Below are positions 57,375 to 64,000 of a stretch of 64,000 nt of DNA, piece after piece. The DNA is from Enterobacter mori (GTDB taxonomy: Bacteria; Pseudomonadota; Gammaproteobacteria; Enterobacterales; Enterobacteriaceae). The stretch covers positions 4,722,693-4,786,692 of the forward strand of contig NZ_CP104285.1 in the NCBI RefSeq assembly GCF_025244905.1. Direction: 5' to 3'. The position numbers were made by a program, and so were the translations under genes. The notes under the pieces are model-generated. The model had not been told where the DNA came from, did no database searches, and worked only from the letters and a program-made list of their open reading frames with translations. How positions within the stretch are numbered: position 1 is the stretch's first letter; every line of letters begins with the position of its first letter.

Positions 57375-59375
57375 TCAAAAGTCACAAAGCCCATCCTTGC
57401 ATTTCTCACACTCCTCGCAATAGGGTGCTTCGGCCTGGAATGTTTCCAGTTGAGCGGGTGATAGTGGAGGAGGCTGTGGAATTTGTAGCGGCACGCCTGG
57501 ACGCAATAACCGCAGAGCGGAACCGTTACCCGCGACTCCGCCATTGATTCGTACCGGCCCGGTCATGCAGATGCCTGAGGGGTTAATCGTCAGGAACATG
57601 CCCCCTGCTTTTAGCGTCAACTCCATACCGGCTTCAATCACCACTTTGCTTCCCGCTTTGTAGTGAATCTCCTCCCCGGCTTCACTAATTAGAGACTGCG
57701 CAATTTTCTGATTCAGACTGCTCCCCATTTCCTGGGAGACCTCACCATCTACCTTGCTACGCCATTCCCCGGTAATGCTGTCATGACGATCACGGGCGAC
57801 CTCGGTTATCTGGTCGCGTTCAATTTTGGTGTGCTGATCGCGTACGATATGCCACTGTGCGTCGTTTTCTACGCGGCCCATCAGGTCTTTTTGCGCTCTC
57901 AGGAAAAGCTGCTCCTGCCCAGCGTTATCTTCAAATGAAATCTCGTTATAGCCGTCTCCCTTATGGGTTTTACTGCGAATCACCATTTTCGTTTTGTTAG
58001 TCGGCAGTTCGTAGGGAGGACGGTTAATACCGTTATAGGTGAAACCCGTGATGATAGGGCGATCAATATCTCCGTTGAGGTAAGAGACAATCACCTCCTG
58101 GCCAACGCGGGGAATTGCCATCATACCGAATCCGCTTCCGTTCCAGCCCTGCGCTACGCGGATCCAACAAGAGGCATTTTCATCGGCTGGATTATAGCGG
58201 TCCCAGTGAAAGTGAACCCGGACGCAGCCGTCCTCATTAACGTAAATTTCTTCACCTTCTGGACCTACAACCGTCGCCACTTCGTCCCCATCCGCCAACG
58301 GTTTGTAACGATAAGGCGGACGCCATTGGGCGTTACCTGGGATAAACGTAAAATCGCAAATGAGTGTGGTGCCGCCGCCGCTTCCTTCTTCCTCTGCAGC
58401 CTCTGGCATTTTTCCCTGCATCTGCGTTGTAATAACCTGCCACTCGCCATTCATGGCGTCTGCTGGGTGATCTTTAAGTGTAAAAATGACTCCGGGCATT
58501 AACAGGGCGCAGTTGGTGCGGGCACTGCCTGTACGCATTCCGGCCTCAAAACGATCCATTCGATACTGAACCGTAGAGCGGCCTTCGCCATCCTCCTGAA
58601 AGCGACCGTAGCTTTCAAAGGCTGAGAACATTGTGCCGCTACCGGTCTTGTCTGCGGATGCGCGACTGGCGCGCATGGGATTCGCTGGATTGTGGTAGTT
58701 TCTGTCTTTATGGATAGTTTCCAGCGGCTGCATTGCGGCGCCTGCCCGCCACTGGGAAACAATGTTGTCACGTAGTAACGATGCCGGATGTGGGTTATAG
58801 GCCAGTGTTGCAACATTATGCATTGCCAGACGGCAGTCGCTATAGCAGAGACCTTCCTGATCGAACCAGTAGGTAATACCTTCCTGGGAAGCCAGTCGGT
58901 TGAAAAATTCCCATGAAGATTCACGTTTTTGGGTAACGTATTCATGAACCGGATGACTTTCTTTCATCATCAGATTGCGACCCTGAACGCAGAAAGGCTG
59001 AATTAACTCATCAAGTAATTGCGGGACCGACTTTTTATGAAAAATACGGCTGTCCTGGTTCAGGCTCAGGACCCAAAGCGCTGGTCTCACGGTGAGGAAA
59101 TAATACGTTCGGCGAAAACCCGTATCCCCTTGTTCGAAAGCGCTAACAACACCATTAATTATTCTCTGATCGACGCCATCGACCGTAATGGTAAACGAAA
59201 CAGCCTGGAGTAAGTACTCATGAACGTTAATGTCGTCACGTGTGCTGGTTAATGTGACTGAAAGGGTAAAGAGTTCGGAGAGCCCTTCTGTCATTGAAAA
59301 TTCGGTAGCTTCCAGGGAGTCGTCTGAAAGATTGCCTACCTGGCAAGTGAAATAAAGGCCTGTGGATTTAAACAT
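57375..59375 (-). CDS. vgrG: Type VI secretion spike protein VgrG
   Basis: The 666-residue spike has an N-terminal gp27/gp44-like base (residues to about 370), an OB-fold gp5 region with RVHFHWDRYNPADENASCWIRVAQGWNG and PRVGQEVIVSYLNGDIDRPII, and a beta-helix needle of repeats (YKAGSKVVIEAGMELTLKAGG). A proline-rich stretch (PLQIPQPPPLSPAQ) leads to a cysteine-rich end (YCEECEKCKDGLCDF), perhaps a docking tail. No enzymatic C-terminal domain. ATG 59375 is chosen since AAAGG is well placed; the frame is open to 59399. It begins the island's transcript. Confidence 0.92.
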   Translation of the reverse strand: MFKSTGLYFTCQVGNLSDDSLEATEFSMTEGLSELFTLSVTLTSTRDDINVHEYLLQAVSFTITVDGVDQRIINGVVSAFEQGDTGFRRTYYFLTVRPALWVLSLNQDSRIFHKKSVPQLLDELIQPFCVQGRNLMMKESHPVHEYVTQKRESSWEFFNRLASQEGITYWFDQEGLCYSDCRLAMHNVATLAYNPHPASLLRDNIVSQWRAGAAMQPLETIHKDRNYHNPANPMRASRASADKTGSGTMFSAFESYGRFQEDGEGRSTVQYRMDRFEAGMRTGSARTNCALLMPGVIFTLKDHPADAMNGEWQVITTQMQGKMPEAAEEEGSGGGTTLICDFTFIPGNAQWRPPYRYKPLADGDEVATVVGPEGEEIYVNEDGCVRVHFHWDRYNPADENASCWIRVAQGWNGSGFGMMAIPRVGQEVIVSYLNGDIDRPIITGFTYNGINRPPYELPTNKTKMVIRSKTHKGDGYNEISFEDNAGQEQLFLRAQKDLMGRVENDAQWHIVRDQHTKIERDQITEVARDRHDSITGEWRSKVDGEVSQEMGSSLNQKIAQSLISEAGEEIHYKAGSKVVIEAGMELTLKAGGMFLTINPSGICMTGPVRINGGVAGNGSALRLLRPGVPLQIPQPPPLSPAQLETFQAEAPYCEECEKCKDGLCDF

Positions 59376-59540
59376 AATAAACCTTTGTTTATCATTCACT
59401 ATGTGAATAAATATATGGCGCAGCGTTTATTATATACCCACTCACTCTATTAATTAATAGCGTGTTTGTGGACTTTTTATTTAATATTTTGCGGGTGTAT
59501 TAATTAACTTAATAAAACTAATTCGATGAATGAATTTTTA

Positions 59541-59575
59541 AAAACCACACGCATAACTTATATACGCGTGGTTTC
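59541..59575 (-). terminator. Rho-independent terminator after mnmE
   Basis: 13-bp stem arms (59543-59555 and 59561-59573) with two G-T type mismatches and a 5-nt loop; on the minus strand it ends GTGGTTTTTAAAAATTC. It separates mnmE from the vgrG island. The 140 bp between it and vgrG are A/T-rich and must hold the vgrG promoter. Confidence 0.78.
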
Positions 59576-59578
59576 TAA

Positions 59579-60943
59579 TTATTTACCAATACAGAAGCTC
59601 GAGAAGATCCTTCCCAGCAGATCGTCCGACGTAAACTCCCCGGTGATCTCGCTCAGATTCTGCTGCGCCAGACGCAGCTCTTCCGCCAGCAGTTCACCCG
59701 CCCACGCGCCGATCAGCTGCGCTTTCCCCTGAACAAGGTGGTTCGCCGCCTCTTCCAGCGCCTGTAGGTGACGGCGACGCGCCAGGAAGCCGCCTTCCAT
59801 GCTGGTGTCAAAGCCCATGCTCTGCTTGAGATGGTTACGCAGGTCATCCACGCCTTCACCGGTGCGCGCCGACAGGCGAATCAGTGAGTGACCATTCACA
59901 TCGCTTATGCCCAGCGTTTCGCCGGTCACATCCGCTTTGTTACGCACCACGGTGATGGGCAGTTTGGTCGGCAGACGGGCGATAAAGTCCGGCCAGATCT
60001 CCGCCGGGTCAACGGCGTCGGTCGTGGTGCCGTCTACCATAAACAGCACGCGGTCAGCCTGCTCGATCTCCTGCCAGGCACGTTCGATACCGATACGCTC
60101 AACTTCGTCGCTGGCATCGCGCAGACCGGCGGTGTCGATGATATGCAGCGGCATCCCGTCGATGTGGATATGCTCGCGCAGCACGTCGCGGGTGGTTCCG
60201 GCAATGTCGGTCACGATGGCCGCTTCACGGCCCGCCAGGGCGTTCAGCAGGCTCGATTTCCCGGCATTAGGGCGTCCGGCGATGACCACCTTCATCCCTT
60301 CACGCAGCAGGCTGCCCTGACGCGCTTCGGCGCGAACGGCGTCGAGATCGGCCATCACCTGGTTGAGCTGGGCTTCGATTTTGCCGTCAGAGAGAAAGTC
60401 GATCTCCTCATCCGGGAAGTCGATAGCCGCTTCCACGTAGATCCTGAGGTGAGTAAGTGCTTCCACAAGGTGATTTACGCGCGCGGAGAATGCCCCCTGC
60501 AGCGAGTTCAGGGCGGAGCGGGCCGCCTGTTCAGAACTGGCGTCGATCAGGTCTGCAATCGCCTCGGCCTGCGCCAGATCGAGCTTATCGTTGAGGAAGG
60601 CACGTTCGGAAAACTCGCCCGGCTTCGCGATGCGCAGGCCCGGCAGGGTCAGGATACGTTTTAACAGCAGGTCGAGGATAACCGGGCCGCCGTGGCCCTG
60701 CAGCTCCAGCACGTCTTCGCCGGTAAAGGAGTTCGGGCCGGGGAACCACAGCGCAATGCCCTGGTCCAGCGGCGTGCCGTCGGTATCCTTAAAGGGCAGG
60801 TAATCAGCGTAGCGCGGCTTTGGCAGTTTACCCAGCACCGCTTCGGCCACCTCGCGTGCCTTCAGGCCGGAGATTCGCAGAATGCCTACACCACCGCGTC
60901 CCGGTGGGGTTGCCTGGGCGACGATAGTGTCGTTATGGCTCAT
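59579..60943 (-). CDS. mnmE: tRNA modification GTPase MnmE (TrmE)
   Basis: The 454-residue GTPase pairs with MnmG to modify wobble U34. N-terminal tetrahydrofolate-binding domain, helical domain, and an inserted G domain with [14 protein letters not shown] (P-loop, about 222-235), DTAGLRD (G3) and RNKADV (G4). It ends with the invariant CIGK whose Cys is catalytic or structural in the folate reaction. Length matches E. coli. It lies 73 bp after yidC with a terminator between. Confidence 0.98.
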   Translation of the reverse strand: MSHNDTIVAQATPPGRGGVGILRISGLKAREVAEAVLGKLPKPRYADYLPFKDTDGTPLDQGIALWFPGPNSFTGEDVLELQGHGGPVILDLLLKRILTLPGLRIAKPGEFSERAFLNDKLDLAQAEAIADLIDASSEQAARSALNSLQGAFSARVNHLVEALTHLRIYVEAAIDFPDEEIDFLSDGKIEAQLNQVMADLDAVRAEARQGSLLREGMKVVIAGRPNAGKSSLLNALAGREAAIVTDIAGTTRDVLREHIHIDGMPLHIIDTAGLRDASDEVERIGIERAWQEIEQADRVLFMVDGTTTDAVDPAEIWPDFIARLPTKLPITVVRNKADVTGETLGISDVNGHSLIRLSARTGEGVDDLRNHLKQSMGFDTSMEGGFLARRRHLQALEEAANHLVQGKAQLIGAWAGELLAEELRLAQQNLSEITGEFTSDDLLGRIFSSFCIGK

Positions 60944-60967
60944 GGTTGGTCTCGTTCAAATACAAAT

Positions 60968-60992
60968 AAAAAAGGCGGTCAATCGACCGCCC
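60968..60992 (-). terminator. Terminator between yidC and mnmE
   Basis: On the minus strand GGCGGTC, 4-nt loop, GACCGCC then TTTTTTATTTG. It follows the yidC stop by about 25 bp and would partly end the rpmH-rnpA-yidD-yidC transcript. Confidence 0.8.
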
Positions 60993-61016
60993 TTATTTTA
61001 GCGTTAACTTACCGAA

Positions 61017-62660
61017 TCAGGACTTTTTCTTTTCGCGGCTATGCAGGCCACGTTTTTCCAGACCACGATAAATCAGCTGCTGCTGGATGATGGTCACCAG
61101 GTTGCTGACGATATAGTACAGCACCAGACCTGACGGGAACCACAGGAAGAACACGGTGAAGATGACCGGCATAAAGGTCATGATCTTCTGTTGCATCGGG
61201 TCGGTCACGGTGGTCGGCGACATCTTCTGGATGAAGAACATCGTCACGCCCATCAGGATCGGCAGGATGTAGTACGGGTCCTGTGCGGACAGGTCATGGA
61301 TCCACAGGGCGAACGGCGCATGGCGCAGCTCAACGGAACCCATCAGCATGTAGTACAGCGCAAGGAAGATTGGCATCTGAATCAGCAGCGGGAAGCAACC
61401 ACCCAGTGGGTTCACTTTCTCTGCTTTATACAGGGCCATCATTTCCTGGCTCTGACGCTGTTTGTCATCGCCCAGACGCTCACGCATCGCCTGAATCTTC
61501 GGCTGCAGCATGCGCATCTTCGCCATGGAGGTGTACTGCGCTTTTGTCAGCGGGTACATGATGCCACGAACGATGAAGGTGATAACGATGATGGAGAAGC
61601 CCCAGTTACCCAGGAAGCTGTGGATGAACTTCAGCAGCTTAAACAGCGGCTGAGAGATGAACCACAACCAGCCGTAATCTACGGTCAGATCCAGGTGCGG
61701 CGCAACAGCAGCCATTTTGTCCTGGATTTCCGGGCCGACCCACAGGGTGCTTGCCAGCTTACCGGTTTGACCCGGCTGAACCAGAACAGGCTGTGATTTG
61801 TAGCCGATGGCTGCAATACCGTTGCCGAGGTTCGCGGTGTAGAAGTTGTTGGTACCGTCGTTATTCGGGATCCATGCTGTTGCGAAATACTGCTGCAGCA
61901 TGGCTACCCAGCCGCCTTTGGAGCTGACGTTCAGGTTTTCGTTATCGGCAATGGTGTCGAATTTGTATTTCTCGTACTTCGCGTCAGGCGTGGAGTACGC
62001 CGCGCCGCGGAAGGTATGCAGCGCAAAGTTGCTGCTTCCGGTGTCACGGTGAGACGGCAGATTGATGGACTGCTTCAGCTGACCAAAGGTAGAGATTTCC
62101 AGCGGTTTCTCACCGGCGTTCTGTACGCTATAGCCCACGTTCACCGCATACTCACCGCGTTTCAGGGTGAAGGTTTTGGTGAAGGTGTTGCCCGCGGCAT
62201 CGGTGTAGGTCATCGGGATAGCGAGTTCGTTCTGACCGTCGGCCAGCACAAAGGTATCACTCTCGACGTTATACAGAGGACGCGCACCGTTAGCCGGGTT
62301 ATCCGGGCCATCACGACCGGTCAGGCCGCTCTGAGCCTGATACAGGAACTCAGGTGTGGTTTCCAGTAACTGGAACGGTTCGGTAGACTTCAGCTCTTTC
62401 GGGTAGGTCAACAGCAGCGCCTGCTCAACATCACCACCACGGGTGTTGATAGTCAGCTCAAGCACATCGGTCTTAACCGTAATCTGTTTCCCCTGGCCAC
62501 TGGCCGGTACGCCCTGGTCGGCGGCGCTACCCGCTGCGGTGGTCGTGGTCTGCGTGGTCTGCTGCTGGGGCTGAGGATTTTTATCCTGCTCCCATGCCTG
62601 CCAGATCATGAAAGACACGAACAACAAAGCGATGATAAGAAGATTGCGTTGCGAATCCAT
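61017..62660 (-). CDS. yidC: Membrane protein insertase YidC
   Basis: A 547-residue inner-membrane insertase: N-terminal anchor (about 5-20), a large periplasmic beta-supersandwich domain (about 60-330), then five membrane helices of the conserved Oxa1/YidC core and a basic C-terminal tail ([13 protein letters not shown]) that binds ribosomes. It inserts proteins alone or with SecYEG, including subunit c of the ATP synthase encoded in this window. It starts 2 bp after the yidD stop. Confidence 0.98.
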   Translation of the reverse strand: MDSQRNLLIIALLFVSFMIWQAWEQDKNPQPQQQTTQTTTTAAGSAADQGVPASGQGKQITVKTDVLELTINTRGGDVEQALLLTYPKELKSTEPFQLLETTPEFLYQAQSGLTGRDGPDNPANGARPLYNVESDTFVLADGQNELAIPMTYTDAAGNTFTKTFTLKRGEYAVNVGYSVQNAGEKPLEISTFGQLKQSINLPSHRDTGSSNFALHTFRGAAYSTPDAKYEKYKFDTIADNENLNVSSKGGWVAMLQQYFATAWIPNNDGTNNFYTANLGNGIAAIGYKSQPVLVQPGQTGKLASTLWVGPEIQDKMAAVAPHLDLTVDYGWLWFISQPLFKLLKFIHSFLGNWGFSIIVITFIVRGIMYPLTKAQYTSMAKMRMLQPKIQAMRERLGDDKQRQSQEMMALYKAEKVNPLGGCFPLLIQMPIFLALYYMLMGSVELRHAPFALWIHDLSAQDPYYILPILMGVTMFFIQKMSPTTVTDPMQQKIMTFMPVIFTVFFLWFPSGLVLYYIVSNLVTIIQQQLIYRGLEKRGLHSREKKKS

Positions 62661-62662
62661 CG

Positions 62663-62920
62663 TTAGTGTTCTCTGGTATCAAAGGGTCCTGGAGGGACGG
62701 GGTCGTCTCCACCTGGGTGTAAAGGGTGGCATTTTAATACGCGTTTCACCGTCAACCAACTGCCTTTTATCACTCCAAACCTGCGCAATGCCTCAATTCC
62801 GTAGCTTGAGCATGTTGGCGTGAAACGGCAATGTGGCCCGAGTAGCGGACTAATCAGGCGCTGATAGACCCGAATGAGGGCTATCAGGACCCGTGAGCCA
62901 GGCGACAGTGGCGGCGCCAT
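62663..62920 (-). CDS. yidD: Membrane protein insertion efficiency factor YidD
   Basis: A small protein of 85 residues with an amphipathic N-terminal helix and the family core [31 protein letters not shown], which includes the two conserved cysteines. In E. coli it lies at the inner membrane and improves YidC-dependent insertion. Its first 37 bp overlap the end of rnpA in another frame, and yidC follows after 2 bp. Confidence 0.95.
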
Positions 62921-63243
62921 AATTTTTCCAACGCTTCCGAGAGAGCACGGTTATCGAGGTCGGCAACCCCCCTTTTCGCCACCACCACGAAATCCATAGA
63001 AGGCAGTTCGTGTTGACGTAAACGGAAGCTTTCACGCGTCAGACGTTTAATCCGATTGCGTTCATGCGCACGCTTAACATTTTTCTTGGCGACTGTGAGA
63101 CCGATGCGGGGATGCCCCAGCGAATTTTGGCGGCCGAGGATGGTGATTTGCGGCGTGCCAGCCCGTTGTGGCTGCTGGAAGACGAAAGTGAAATGAGTGG
63201 GAGTTAACAAACGTAACTCCCTGGGAAATGCGAGCTTAACCAC
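62884..63243 (-). CDS. rnpA: RNase P protein component RnpA
   Basis: The 119-residue basic protein binds M1 RNA and helps it cleave 5' leaders from pre-tRNAs. The RNR motif [18 protein letters not shown] (about 53-70) is intact. Near-identical to E. coli RnpA. It follows rpmH by 16 bp and overlaps yidD by 37 bp. Confidence 0.98.
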
Positions 63244-63259
63244 TCAGGGGTTAGCTTTA

Positions 63260-64000
<741 letters not shown>

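Noticed and set aside
48068..59578. Insertion sequence or H-repeat transposase within the Rhs island
   Set aside because: I found no transposase frame or inverted-end structure; the repeats are explained by module duplication.

Overview
The window is a chromosomal segment from a member of the Enterobacteriaceae, most likely Enterobacter or a close relative. The housekeeping proteins are close to their E. coli counterparts, and the gene order matches the E. coli oriC region from rrnC to the doorstep of dnaA. Two accessory insertions and the lack of a tryptophanase operon distinguish it. The genus is an inference from remembered protein similarity, not from a search.

Layout. Positions 1-2475 hold the start of an rRNA operon on the minus strand: the 5' end of 23S, tRNA-Glu, all of 16S, boxA, P2 and P1. 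Then come yieP-hsrA (+), the ribose operon rbsDACBKR (-), kup (-), ravA-viaA (+), asnA (-), and asnC-mioC (+). The replication origin oriC lies at about 17981-18263, with four DnaA boxes, three 13-mers and 13 GATC sites. It is followed by mnmG-rsmG, the full ATP synthase operon atpIBEFHAGDC, and glmU-glmS.

Accessory region 1 (about 32.1-37.4 kb) is a four-gene chaperone-usher fimbrial operon (pilin, chaperone, usher, adhesin). It sits just past the glmS end that Tn7 recognises (attTn7) and before pstSCAB-phoU. yieH, adeP, chrR, yieE, yidZ and mdtL follow.

Accessory region 2 (about 48.2-59.4 kb) lies between mdtL and mnmE, where E. coli carries the tna operon. It is a type VI secretion effector island on the minus strand: vgrG, a decayed gene, a small membrane protein, a DUF4123 adaptor, a 1590-residue Rhs toxin and an Imm8-like immunity gene. 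Behind them sits a displaced second Rhs C-terminus with its own immunity gene. The two toxin/immunity modules share an ungapped 746-bp Rhs core segment and a 384-bp sequence downstream of the immunity gene, so the locus records how one toxin tip replaced another. No structural T6SS genes are present, so the apparatus must be encoded elsewhere.

The right end is mnmE, yidC, yidD, rnpA and rpmH (all minus), then the dnaA control region. The window stops exactly where the dnaA start codon is expected. Five REP-type palindromic repeats of one family lie between housekeeping genes. Overall the segment couples replication control (oriC, mioC, mnmG, dnaA promoter), translation and tRNA modification (rrn, mnmG, rsmG, mnmE, rnpA, rpmH), energy (atp), cell-wall precursor supply (glmUS) and nutrient uptake (rbs, kup, pst, adeP). 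The two islands add surface attachment and interbacterial competition.
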